Assembly: GCF_022179225.1 (NCBI RefSeq)
Contig: NZ_BPQL01000054.1
Span: 1 to 32,762, forward strand
Direction: 5' to 3'
From: Methylobacterium goesingense
Lineage (GTDB): Bacteria > Pseudomonadota > Alphaproteobacteria > Rhizobiales > Beijerinckiaceae
DNA length: 32,762 bases
How positions within the stretch are numbered: position 1 is the first letter of the stretch; the number at the start of each line of letters is the position of its first letter. The notes under the pieces are model-generated. The model was not told where the DNA came from, did no database searches, and saw only the letters and a list, made by a program, of their open reading frames with translations. Position numbers and translations under genes: made by a program. Below are positions 16,746 to 25,037 of this stretch, piece after piece.

Positions 16746-17767
16746 GCGCGCCCGCAACCGAACCGGCCGTCGCGATCCGGAATCTCACGGTCGTCTTCGG
16801 CGGCGTGGTCGAGGCCGTGGATGGGGTCGACATCACCCTCGAGCGCGGCCAGGCGGTGGCGCTGATCGGCGAATCCGGCTCCGGCAAGAGCGTGACCTTG
16901 CGGGCGATCATGCGCCTGAACCCGGAGCGCAAGACCCAGATCGGCGGCGAGATCCGGGTCGCCGGCCAGGACGTCATGGCGATGTCGCCCAAGGCCCTGC
17001 AGGCCCTGCGCGGCCGGGCCGTGGCGATGATTTTCCAGGAGCCGCTGCTCGCCCTCGATCCCGTCTACACCGTGGGTCAACAGATCACCGAGGCGATCCG
17101 CCAGCACGAGCGGATCAGTGCCGGAGCGGCCCGCCAGCGTGCCCTGGCGCTGTTCGAGCGGGTGCGCATCCCGAGCCCGGAGCGGCGCCTCGACGCCTAT
17201 CCGCACGAGATGTCGGGTGGCATGCGCCAGCGGGCGATGATCGCGCTGGCGCTGGCCTGCCGACCGCAGGTGCTGCTCGCCGACGAGCCGACCACGGCGC
17301 TGGACGCCACCGTGCAGATCCAGATCCTGCTGCTGCTGCGCGAGTTGCAGGCCGAACTCGGCCTCTCGACCATCTTCGTCACCCACGATCTCGGCGCGGC
17401 GGTCGAGGTCGCCGACCGGATCGCGGTCATGTATGCCGGCCGCATCGTCGAGGAGGGCTCCGCCCGCGACGTGGTGCTCGACCCCCACCACCCCTATACG
17501 ATCGGCCTCCTGCGCAGCCGGGCCGACGGGGCGCTCGCCAAGGGCACGCGCCTGAAGACGATTCCCGGCAGCCCGCCGGACCTCGCCAACCGCCCGCCGG
17601 GCTGCCCCTTCGCCCCGCGCTGCTTCCTGGCCGAGGAGCGCTGCCGGGTCGAGGCGCCCCCTTACGTCGATGTGCAGCCCGGCCACCGGGCCGCCTGCTG
17701 GCGCACGGAGGCGGCGCATGCGGCGTTCCAGGCGGACAAGGCGGCGGTGGCCGAGGCGGTGGTGTGA
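16742..17767 (+). CDS. ABC transporter ATPase, DppD/OppD type
   Basis: Second nucleotide-binding subunit, 341 residues. Walker A GESGSGKS (43-50), Q-loop [12 protein letters not shown], signature MSGGM (157-161), Walker B LLADEPT (178-184) and H-loop FVTHDLGAA. The C-terminal [10 protein letters not shown] and [14 protein letters not shown] segments are those of the oligopeptide subfamily. Overlaps the DppF-type gene by four bases (ATGA). The last gene of the + strand operon; palindromic repeats separate it from the convergent permease operon. Confidence 0.94.
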   Translation: MSAPATEPAVAIRNLTVVFGGVVEAVDGVDITLERGQAVALIGESGSGKSVTLRAIMRLNPERKTQIGGEIRVAGQDVMAMSPKALQALRGRAVAMIFQEPLLALDPVYTVGQQITEAIRQHERISAGAARQRALALFERVRIPSPERRLDAYPHEMSGGMRQRAMIALALACRPQVLLADEPTTALDATVQIQILLLLRELQAELGLSTIFVTHDLGAAVEVADRIAVMYAGRIVEEGSARDVVLDPHHPYTIGLLRSRADGALAKGTRLKTIPGSPPDLANRPPGCPFAPRCFLAEERCRVEAPPYVDVQPGHRAACWRTEAAHAAFQADKAAVAEAVV

Positions 17768-17775
17768 GACCGGAA

Positions 17776-17901
17776 ACCCTCCCCCCATTGCGGGGGAGGG
17801 TGGTCGCGGAGCGACCGGGAGAGGGGGCGACGAGTCCGGATCGCGCGCGCCCCTCATTCGACCCGCTGACGCGGGCCACCTTCTCCCGCAGGGGGGAGAA
17901 G
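17776..17901. repeat. cluster of GC-rich hairpins between two convergent transporter operons
   Basis: Three hairpins: ACCCTCCCCC-cattgc-GGGGGAGGGT (17776-17801), GGTCGC-gga-GCGACC (17803-17817) and CTTCTCCC-gcaggg-GGGAGAAG (17880-17901). No T-run, but the position between convergent stop codons suits a bidirectional transcription barrier. It looks like a member of the same repeat group as in the neighbouring gaps. Confidence 0.6.
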
Positions 17902-17910
17902 AATTCGAGC

Positions 17911-18801
17911 TCAGCCCAGCCGCAACCCGGCCTTCGCCTTCCGCTTCTGGAGATACAGGCTCGTCCCCAAAGCCAGCCCGATCACCGCGAGGGACAGGCC
18001 GGTGGTGAGGGTGCCCAGCGCGTAGATCTCCGGCGTCGTGACGGTGGTGGTCAGGCCCTGCAACTCCAGCGGCAGGGTGTTGCGGCCACCGATGGCTTGG
18101 CTCGTTCGCGCGAGTTCGTCGAACGACAGGGTGAAGCCGAACAGGGCGACGCCGACCAGCGAGGGCCCGAGGATCGGCACCACCACGTGGCGCAGGGTCT
18201 GAGCCCCGGTGGCGCCGAGATCGCGGGCGGCCTCCTCGTAGGCCGGGTCGAACCGGTTGAAGACCGCGAACATGATGAGGAGGCCGAAGGGCAGCGTCCA
18301 GGTCAGGTGGGCGCCGAGCGCCGAGGTGTAGAGGCCCATCAGGGTGCCGTGCTCCTGGAGCCAGCCCCAGCCGGTCTCGGCGGCGGCCCAGTTCACGGCG
18401 TCGTCCAGGAGCCGGAATTCCAGCCCGATGCCGAGCGAGACCACGATGGAGGGCACGATCAGGCTCGCGACCGCGATGGTGAACAGCGCGCCCTCGCCGC
18501 GGAAGCGCTTGCGGAAGGCCAATCCTGCGAAGAACGCGATGACGACGGTGAGGAGCATCACCACGAGGCCGAGGCGCAAGGATCGCCACAGCGCTCCCCA
18601 GATGTCGACGATGCCCAGACCCGCCCAGAGCTTGCCGAACCAGTGCGTCGAGACCCCGTTCATCGGAAACGTCAGTCCGCCCTGCGGCCCCTGGAAGCTC
18701 AGTACCAGGATCGTCAGCGTCGGCCCGTACAGGAAGGCCACGAACAGGCAGAAGAAGGCCGCGAGCGCGTAGAAGGCCGGGGAGCGGGGCCGGTCGCTCA
18801 T
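17911..18801 (-). CDS. ABC transporter permease, PotC type (polyamine family)
   Basis: Permease of 296 residues with about six spans: FFCLFVAFLYGPTLTILVLSF near the N-terminus, then LVVMLLTVVIAFFAGLAF and others. The EAA-loop motif is EEAARDLGATGAQTLRHVVVP, typical of the spermidine/putrescine importer permeases, as is ALFGFTLSFDEL. It is the last gene of the - strand operon, with one base between it and the preceding permease gene. The substrate is inferred from the operon, not from the permease. Confidence 0.93.
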   Translation of the reverse strand: MSDRPRSPAFYALAAFFCLFVAFLYGPTLTILVLSFQGPQGGLTFPMNGVSTHWFGKLWAGLGIVDIWGALWRSLRLGLVVMLLTVVIAFFAGLAFRKRFRGEGALFTIAVASLIVPSIVVSLGIGLEFRLLDDAVNWAAAETGWGWLQEHGTLMGLYTSALGAHLTWTLPFGLLIMFAVFNRFDPAYEEAARDLGATGAQTLRHVVVPILGPSLVGVALFGFTLSFDELARTSQAIGGRNTLPLELQGLTTTVTTPEIYALGTLTTGLSLAVIGLALGTSLYLQKRKAKAGLRLG

Positions 18802-18802
18802 C

Positions 18803-19750
18803 TCAGAGTTCCTTGCGCAGGTCGATGAGCCGGGTCATCGCCACGATCATCAGCATCACGGCGCCGAGCAGCACCACGGCGTTGGCCGCCGCCGCCGGCA
18901 GTTGCAGGGCCGACATCTGGACCTGGATGACCTTACCGACGGAGGCGATCTGCTGGCCGCCCATGACGCCGACCGTGACGAAGTCGCCCATCACCAGGGT
19001 GATCACGAAGATCGACCCGATGGCGATGCCGGGTTTCGCCAGCGGCACCACCACGTTCCAGAGGGTCTGCCAGCCGGTGGCGCCGGAATCATAGGCCGCC
19101 TCGATCAGCGCGCGGTCGATGCGCGCCATGCTGTTGAAGATCGGCACGATCATGAAGACCGTGTTCAGATGCACGAAGGCGAGCACCACCGAGAAATCCG
19201 AATAGAGCAGGCCCTCGATCGGCGACTTGATGAGGCCCATCCCCATCAGGGTGTCGTTGACGAGGCCGTTGCGGCCGAGCAGCGGGATCCAGGAGATCAT
19301 CCGGATCACGTTCGAGGTCCAGAACGGGATCGTGCAGACGAGGAACAGCGCCATCTGCATCGTGCGCGAGCGGACGTGGAAGGCGACGAAATAGGCCACC
19401 GTGAAGCCGATCACGAGGGTGAAGGCCCAGGTCAGCGCGCAGAACTTCAGGGTCGAGAGGTAGGTCCGCACGGTCGTGCAGGCATCCGCCGTGTTGAGGC
19501 AACCCTCGAACACGTCGATGTAGTTCTGCACCGTGAAGGACGGGATGATCTCGTACTCGTTGTACTCCCAGAAGCTGACGATCAGGGTCAGGCCCAGGGG
19601 CACTACGAAGAAGACGAGGAACACGAGCGCCATCGGAGCGGCCTGGAGATAGGCCAACGCCTGCCGCCGGCGCGTCTTGGCCGTGAGGCTGGTGGTCGGG
19701 GCCGCGACGGGCGGCGCGTCCGCGATGGCGGGGAGAACGGCGTCGGTCAT
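18803..19750 (-). CDS. ABC transporter permease, PotB type (polyamine family)
   Basis: Permease of 315 residues. A basic cytoplasmic N-terminus (TAKTRRRQALAYLQ) precedes the first span (APMALVFLVFFVVPLGLTLIVSFW). The EAA loop is IEAAYDSGATGWQTLWNVVVP. A periplasmic insertion around FEGCLNTADACTTV carries two cysteines that could pair. It is encoded one base upstream of the PotC-type gene, and 244 bases of palindromic repeats separate it from the binding-protein gene upstream. Confidence 0.93.
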   Translation of the reverse strand: MTDAVLPAIADAPPVAAPTTSLTAKTRRRQALAYLQAAPMALVFLVFFVVPLGLTLIVSFWEYNEYEIIPSFTVQNYIDVFEGCLNTADACTTVRTYLSTLKFCALTWAFTLVIGFTVAYFVAFHVRSRTMQMALFLVCTIPFWTSNVIRMISWIPLLGRNGLVNDTLMGMGLIKSPIEGLLYSDFSVVLAFVHLNTVFMIVPIFNSMARIDRALIEAAYDSGATGWQTLWNVVVPLAKPGIAIGSIFVITLVMGDFVTVGVMGGQQIASVGKVIQVQMSALQLPAAAANAVVLLGAVMLMIVAMTRLIDLRKEL

Positions 19751-19775
19751 GGCTCACTCCGGCTGAGCACAGAAC

Positions 19776-19964
19776 CTCGCCCCGCTTGCGGGGAGAGGGG
19801 TTCGCCCCCCTTGCCGGGGGCGAGCCGAGCGGCAGCGAGGGTGAGGGGGCGCCACCGGAGGCGGCACGACCGGAGATACCCCCTCACCATCGCCCTGCCG
19901 GGCTCGCCTCGCCTCCCGCCAAGGGGAGGACGAGGCCCTCTCCCCGCCGGGCGGGCAGAGGGGC
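19776..19964. repeat. long palindromic repeat within the ureide importer operon
   Basis: The gap holds nested inverted repeats. GCGAGGGTGAGGGGG (19835-19849) pairs with CCCCCTCACCATCGC (19879-19893), 14 of 15 matching. Flanking hairpins are CGCCCCC-cttgcc-GGGGGCG (19803-19822) and CCCTCTCCCCGC...GCGGGCAGAGGG (19936-19963). A BIME-like dispersed repeat is the best reading. There is no gene in 19751-19994. Confidence 0.68.
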
Positions 19965-19994
19965 ACGCGCTCCGTGGGTGGCACACCGCCCCGC

Positions 19995-21269
19995 TCACGC
20001 CGCGATGAACTCGTTCCACTTGCGGACCATGTAGGTGTTCTCGTCCATCACGGCGTTCCAGCAGGCGACGGAGCCCATGCGGGTCTCGAAGGAGCCACCG
20101 TCGCGGGTGGCGCCGGCCTTCTCCAGCACGCTGCCGTCCGGCCCTTTGATGTCCTTCTCGGCGGGCTTGCCCTCCATCCAGTAGGCCCACTCGTAGGGCT
20201 CCATGTGTGATTTGGCCGTCTCCAGCACGGCCGAGTAATAGCCCTGGCGGTTGAGGTAGGCGCCGGCCCAGCCGGAGAGGAACCAGTTGATGAAGTCGTA
20301 GGCCGCATCCAGCTTGCGGCCCGTCAGGGTCTTGGGCAAGCCGAAGCCGGTGGCCCAGGCGCGGTAGCCTTCCTTGAGGGGCTGGTAGGTGCAGGCCACG
20401 CCCTGAGAGCGGACCTTGGTGACGGCGGGCGACCACATCGACTGGATCACGGTCTCGCCCGACGCCATCAGGTTCACGGATTCGTTGAAGTCCTGCCAGA
20501 AGGCGCGGAACTGGCCGGCGCGCTTAGCCTCGATCAAGAGCTTGATGGTGCGGTCGATCTCCGCCTTCGTCATGTTGCCCTTGTCGGGATAGGTGTAGTC
20601 CCCGGTGGCCTCGATCACCATGGCGGCATCCATGATGCCGATGGAGGGGATGTTGAGGATCGAGGCCTTGCCCTTGAATTCAGGGTTCAGGAGTTCCTTC
20701 CAGCTCGTGATCGGGCGCTTGATCAGGTCCGGGCGAATGCCGAGCGTGTCGGCGTTGTAGGTGGTGGGGATCAGGGTGATCCACTCGGTGGCCGAACCGG
20801 CGAAGTTCTTCGAATTCTGTCCCTCGAGGTAGAAGACCTTCTTGGGCGCGGTGCCCTGGTCGCCGATCTTCTTGCCGGCGACCTCGCCCTTGGTGAAGAC
20901 CGGGGTGATGTTGTCCGCCTGCTTGATCCGGCGGGCGTCCATGCCCTGGATGTTGCCCGAGGGGATGAGCTTCTTGAGGCTGAAGAACTCGGTGTCGAGG
21001 AGGTCGAAGGAGTTCGGCTGCGTCACCACGCGCTTGGTCACCTCGTCGGTGACGACGGGGATGTACTCGATGGTGATGCCGAGATCCTCCTTCACCTTGC
21101 GGGCGATGTCGCCGGACTGGTTCACCGCGGTGCCGAGGTAGCGCAGGGTCACGGGTTCGGCCGCGATCACGTTGGGAAAGCCGGTGATCGGACCGGCGCC
21201 GAGGGCCAGTCCGGTGGCACCCGCGCCCTGGAGCAGGGTGCGGCGGCTCAGCTTGATCGGAGTCGTCAT
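19995..21269 (-). CDS. ABC transporter solute-binding protein, PotD-like, Tat-exported
   Basis: Periplasmic binding protein of 424 residues. The N-terminus KLSRRTLLQGAGATGLALG has the twin-arginine pattern S-R-R-x-L-L, with cleavage near VIAA|EP. The fold is that of extracellular solute-binding protein family 1: VTLRYLGTAV at the start, DLLDTEFFSLKKL, FKGKASILNIP and FDFINWFLSGWAGAY-like C-terminal parts. Tat export could mean folding in the cytoplasm before transport. Start ATG 21269 has GAGGAAC upstream. It lies between the ATPase and permease genes. The ligand is probably a cyclic ureide or imide if it matches the operon's hydrolases (inference). Confidence 0.92.
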   Translation of the reverse strand: MTTPIKLSRRTLLQGAGATGLALGAGPITGFPNVIAAEPVTLRYLGTAVNQSGDIARKVKEDLGITIEYIPVVTDEVTKRVVTQPNSFDLLDTEFFSLKKLIPSGNIQGMDARRIKQADNITPVFTKGEVAGKKIGDQGTAPKKVFYLEGQNSKNFAGSATEWITLIPTTYNADTLGIRPDLIKRPITSWKELLNPEFKGKASILNIPSIGIMDAAMVIEATGDYTYPDKGNMTKAEIDRTIKLLIEAKRAGQFRAFWQDFNESVNLMASGETVIQSMWSPAVTKVRSQGVACTYQPLKEGYRAWATGFGLPKTLTGRKLDAAYDFINWFLSGWAGAYLNRQGYYSAVLETAKSHMEPYEWAYWMEGKPAEKDIKGPDGSVLEKAGATRDGGSFETRMGSVACWNAVMDENTYMVRKWNEFIAA

Positions 21270-21298
21270 GCGGGTTCCTCTACGCGGTAAAAAACGGA

Positions 21299-22291
21299 TC
21301 AGGCGCTCAGGCGGTGGGCCGCGTCGGCGTCCCAGCCCAGTGGCACGGTCTGCCCGAGCGCGAGGGGGGCGCCCGCATAGGCCGCGTCGTCGATCACCGC
21401 CGTCAGCGCGGTCGCGGGGCCTCCGCCGAGGCCGTCGGCCTCGAATCCCACATGCACGCTGGTGCCCTGGTACTCCACCGAGACGACGCGGGCCGGCACG
21501 GCCTCCGGACCGGCCTGCGCACCGAGGCGCATCCGGTCGGCGCGCACCGCCACCTCGGTCGCATCGGGCAGGCGGATGACGTTGTGGCCACCGATGAAGC
21601 GGGCGACGAAGGCGGTGGCGGGGCGCTCGAACACGGTGCGCGGGTCGGCCGCCTGCTCGATGCGCCCCCCGTTCATCACCACCACGAGGTCGGACAGCGC
21701 CATCGCCTCCTCCTGGCTGTGGGTGACGTGGATGAAGGTGATGCCGAGCTCGGCCTGGAGCCGCTTCAGTTCGGTCCGCATCCGCACCCGCAGGAACGGA
21801 TCGAGGGCCGAGAGCGGCTCGTCGAGAAGCAGAACCTTGGGTCCGGTGACCAGCGCGCGGGCGAGCGCCACGCGTTGCTGCTGGCCACCGGAGAGCTGCG
21901 CCGGCAACCGTTCGGCCAGATGAGCCATCTGCACGAGGTCGAGCATCGCCAGCGCCTTGGCGCGGCGCTCGGCCTTCGGGATGCCTCGCATCTTCAGGCT
22001 GAAGGCGACGTTGTCGCGGCAATTCAGGTGGGGAAACAGGGCATAGCTCTGGAACATCATCGCGGTGCCGCGCTCGGCCGGCGTGGCGTCACCCACGGCG
22101 CGCGGGCCGATGACCACGTCGCCGGAGGACACCGTCTCGTGCCCGCCGATCATCCGGAGCGTCGTGGTTTTGCCGCAGCCAGAGGGGCCGAGCAGGCAGC
22201 AATAGGCGCCCGAGCGGACCTTGAGGTCGATGCCGTCCACGGCCGTGGTGTGGCCGTAGCGCTTGGTCAGGCGGATCAGCTCGACGTCCAT
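21299..22291 (-). CDS. ABC transporter ATPase, PotA type
   Basis: Nucleotide-binding subunit of 330 residues. Walker A GPSGCGKTT (35-43), Q-loop MMFQSYALFPHL, signature LSGGQ (133-137), Walker B LLLDEP (154-159), and the H-loop IHVTHSQEEA. A C-terminal TOBE-type regulatory domain spans about 240-330. ATG 22291 is preferred over an upstream in-frame ATG because GGGGAGA lies right before it and the protein then starts at the domain. It precedes the binding-protein gene by 29 bases. Confidence 0.94.
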   Translation of the reverse strand: MDVELIRLTKRYGHTTAVDGIDLKVRSGAYCCLLGPSGCGKTTTLRMIGGHETVSSGDVVIGPRAVGDATPAERGTAMMFQSYALFPHLNCRDNVAFSLKMRGIPKAERRAKALAMLDLVQMAHLAERLPAQLSGGQQQRVALARALVTGPKVLLLDEPLSALDPFLRVRMRTELKRLQAELGITFIHVTHSQEEAMALSDLVVVMNGGRIEQAADPRTVFERPATAFVARFIGGHNVIRLPDATEVAVRADRMRLGAQAGPEAVPARVVSVEYQGTSVHVGFEADGLGGGPATALTAVIDDAAYAGAPLALGQTVPLGWDADAAHRLSA

Positions 22292-22363
22292 GAATGTCTC
22301 CCCCCGGGGGACGAGCAAGGGCCGGGCCAGAGGATACCCGATTCGGCGCGGATATCCGCGTTC

Positions 22364-23773
22364 CTACGGGCTCACGGCCCGGTCGATCACCTGTCCGTGG
22401 CCGAGCGGACCGACCACCCGGCCATTCTCGGCGACGATCGCGCCCCGCGCGATCGTCGTCACCGGCCAGCCCGTGACCGAAAACCCCTCCCAGGGCGTGT
22501 AATCCGCCCCGTGATGGAGGTTGGCCTGCCGGATGGTCTCGCGGCGGTTCGGGTCCCACAGGGTCAGGTCGGCGTCGAAGCCGATCCCGATCGAGCCCTT
22601 GCGCGGGTAGAGCCCGTAGAGCTTGGCGTGGTTCGTGGCGGTGAGTTCCACGAAGCGGTTGAGGGAGATGCGCCCCGCCGAGACGCCCTCCGAGAACAGG
22701 ATCGGCAGACGGGTCTCGATGCCCGGGATGCCGTTGGGCACCCAGCGGAAGGAGGTCCGGCCCTTCGGATTGAGCTTGCCGGCCGGATCGTCGTAGCGGA
22801 ACGGGCAGTGGTCCGAGGAGACCACGTCGAACAATCCGGTCTGGATTCCGCGCCAGATCGCAGCCTGGTTCGCGGCCTCGCGTGGCGGCGGCGAGCAGAC
22901 GTACTTCGCCCCCTCCATCGGATCGTCGGAGCCGAGCCCCTTCATGTGGTCGGCGGTGAGCGTCAGATATTGCGGGCAGGTCTCGGCGTGGATCTTGAGA
23001 CCGCGCTCCCGGCCCCAGGCGATCTGCTCCATGGCCTGCTCGCCCGAGACGTGGACGATGACGATCGGCAGGTCGACGAGTTCGGCGTGGCTGATCGCCC
23101 GATGCGCCGCCTCCCGCTCGACCACCTGCGGCCGGGAGAGGGCATGGCCGAAGGGGCGGGTCTCGCCGGCCTTCTCGAGCTTCTCGGTCATGTACCGGAT
23201 CGCGTCGTAGCCCTCCGCATGGACCATGACGCGGGCGCCCTCGCGGCGGGCGAGATCGAACACGTCGAGGATCTGGCGGTCGTTCAGGACGAGGTCGTCG
23301 TAGGTCATGAAGACCTTGAAGGACGTGTAGCCCTCGGCGATCAGGGCCGGCAGTTCCTGGCCGAGCACGGCCGGGGTCGGGTCGGAGACGATGAGGTGGA
23401 TGGCGACATCGATGTGGCACTGCCCCTCCGCCAGCGCCCGGTAGGCGTGGGTGGCCTCTCGCAGGGAGGCGCCGCGGGGCTGGAGCGCGAAGGGCATCAC
23501 GCAGGTGTTGCCGCCGGCCGCCGCCGCACGGGTCGCGGAGGCGAAGTCGTCCGCCATGACGATGCCGGGGCCCGAGGCCTGGGCGATGTGGACGTGGCTG
23601 TCGATCCCGCCGGGCAGCACCAGCAGGCCGGAGGCATCGAGGGTGCGGGCGGCATCGGTGATCCGCGCGCCGATGGCCGCGATGCGGCCGTCACGGATGC
23701 CGAGATCGGCGGGAAACGTGTCGGTGGCGGTGACCAGGGTGCCGCCCCGAACGGCGAGATCGAACTCCGGCAT
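22364..23773 (-). CDS. hydA: D-hydantoinase/dihydropyrimidinase
   Basis: Cyclic-amide hydrolase of 469 residues in the amidohydrolase superfamily, opening hydantoins or dihydropyrimidines to N-carbamoyl acids. All expected binuclear metal ligands are present and spaced as in characterised D-hydantoinases: His60 and His62 (SHVH), the carbamylated Lys153 (TSFKVFMTY), His185, His241 (HVSGEQ) and Asp321 (SSDHCPF). Candidate substrate-contact residues Tyr158, Ser294 and Asn347 are also in place, so it should be active. ATG 23773 is four bases after the upstream amidohydrolase stop. No N-carbamoyl amino-acid hydrolase is in the window, so the next step is elsewhere or the true substrate differs. 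Confidence 0.93.
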   Translation of the reverse strand: MPEFDLAVRGGTLVTATDTFPADLGIRDGRIAAIGARITDAARTLDASGLLVLPGGIDSHVHIAQASGPGIVMADDFASATRAAAAGGNTCVMPFALQPRGASLREATHAYRALAEGQCHIDVAIHLIVSDPTPAVLGQELPALIAEGYTSFKVFMTYDDLVLNDRQILDVFDLARREGARVMVHAEGYDAIRYMTEKLEKAGETRPFGHALSRPQVVEREAAHRAISHAELVDLPIVIVHVSGEQAMEQIAWGRERGLKIHAETCPQYLTLTADHMKGLGSDDPMEGAKYVCSPPPREAANQAAIWRGIQTGLFDVVSSDHCPFRYDDPAGKLNPKGRTSFRWVPNGIPGIETRLPILFSEGVSAGRISLNRFVELTATNHAKLYGLYPRKGSIGIGFDADLTLWDPNRRETIRQANLHHGADYTPWEGFSVTGWPVTTIARGAIVAENGRVVGPLGHGQVIDRAVSP

Positions 23774-23777
23774 GCAG

Positions 23778-24884
23778 TCAATCCCTCACGCGGGCGATGA
23801 TCGCCACCGGGCCGCCGCCATCCGGCCCCTGGTGCTCGGCACCGCCGGAGACGAACAGGTCGGTGCGCCCGATCGCGGCGGCCGCGACCCCGCCCACGAG
23901 GGCGCGGGCGTGCCGGGTGGCGTTGATGTCGCTGTCGTCGTTCATGATGTGGCGCCGTCCCCGGATCAGGCCGTCATGCGAGGGCTCGGCCTTGGCGAGC
24001 AGCGCGACGATGCGCCCGGACGCCTCGGGGGCCAACTGGCCGGAGCCGGGAAACCCGAGATCCGCCAAGGCCCCCTGAATCGCGAAAAAGTCGATGCCGT
24101 CGCGCATGACCCGGTGGGCGATGGCGAGCGGACCGGACCAGCCGGGCGCGTTGCCCAGCACGATGACCTCGTTGCGCATGAGTTCGATGCCCGCCGAGGC
24201 GCTGGCCCGCCCGGAATAGAGGTCGCGCCGTGCGCCGATGGCGGCGTCCGAGAGGTCCGCCTCCGCCACCTCGCCGAGCGCCAGGGCGATGCCGAGCGCC
24301 GAGGCCCCGCGCGACAAGCCCATGGAGGCGTAGGTGTCGTGGGTGGCCACAGGCTGTCCACGGTCGGCCGCCTCGTGGATGCGGGCGCTGGTGAGGAGGG
24401 GGCATTTCACCTGCACGAAATGGACGTCCGCGGCATCGTCGATCCCGGCCCGGGCCATGGCGTCGGCCACCGCCGCGGCGGTGGCTCGCACCTGCGCCAT
24501 CCGGCCGATCGCCTCGGGCGGAAAATCGGCGGTGAAGGCGGTGCCGACCGCGAGCGCGGTTCCGCCCGGTGCGTCCGGACCGTCGCGGCGCGCCAGGACG
24601 AGGAGGTGAGGGGAGAGGCCGCCCTCGGTGCCGCCGGACATGACGAGGGCCACCCGCGCTCCGACCGAAGCGGGCGTGCAGCCCATCGCGCCCGCGAGCG
24701 CCGTCTCCAGCGCCATCACGGCGAGCTGGCGGGTGAAATCGTTGACGCAGCCGTTGCCTTCGGTCTTCCCGAAGATCGCCACGATCTCGTCGGCCGCCAC
24801 GGCGCCACCCGCGATGAGCTCCATCACCCCCGAGACGTCGGCGGGGTGCCGGGTCGGCACGCGGAAGGCGAGGCATTCGGGCAT
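23778..24884 (-). CDS. ring-opening amidohydrolase, cyanuric acid hydrolase/barbiturase family
   Basis: Ser-Lys amidohydrolase of 368 residues, the usual length of AtzD/barbiturase enzymes, which open cyanuric acid or barbiturate rings. The chain has the three-fold internal repeat of the family, with one Lys and one Ser per repeat: Lys40 (FGKTEGNGCVND) with Ser83 (MSGGTEG); Lys160 (VQVKCPLLT) with Ser228/Ser230 (GRASASAG); Lys298 (LAKAEPSHDG) with Ser346 (FVSGGAEHQG). Glu300 is also conserved. The choice between cyanurate and barbiturate cannot be made by eye. It is the first gene of a six-gene - strand operon. ATG 24884 is taken because the family sequence begins there. Confidence 0.9.
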   Translation of the reverse strand: MPECLAFRVPTRHPADVSGVMELIAGGAVAADEIVAIFGKTEGNGCVNDFTRQLAVMALETALAGAMGCTPASVGARVALVMSGGTEGGLSPHLLVLARRDGPDAPGGTALAVGTAFTADFPPEAIGRMAQVRATAAAVADAMARAGIDDAADVHFVQVKCPLLTSARIHEAADRGQPVATHDTYASMGLSRGASALGIALALGEVAEADLSDAAIGARRDLYSGRASASAGIELMRNEVIVLGNAPGWSGPLAIAHRVMRDGIDFFAIQGALADLGFPGSGQLAPEASGRIVALLAKAEPSHDGLIRGRRHIMNDDSDINATRHARALVGGVAAAAIGRTDLFVSGGAEHQGPDGGGPVAIIARVRD

Positions 24885-25037
24885 CGGGCTCTCGAACCAG
24901 GCGGGTCGGTGGGGAGGCGCACGCCCAGGCTTAGGCCGGGCGGGGGCCCCGCGCGAGTGCTGGATTCTGCACGCCGCGCTCCCGAACCGGCAACAGGGCC
25001 GCCCGAAATGGAGGGTGCCGGAGGTCAAGCGCCCAAC

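Noticed and set aside
17911..22291. Reading the importer as a true spermidine/putrescine transporter
   Set aside because: Family membership does not fix the substrate, and its operon encodes two cyclic-amide hydrolases. I kept the family name only.
21314..23800. 828-residue open frame on the + strand across the PotA-type ATPase and hydantoinase genes
   Set aside because: It spans two well-supported genes on the other strand and has low-complexity Arg/Gly/His/Asp composition; a shadow frame.
24885..25037. Sigma-54 promoter ahead of the ureide operon
   Set aside because: I looked for a GG-N10-GC pair on the - strand in this 153-bp gap and found no convincing match.
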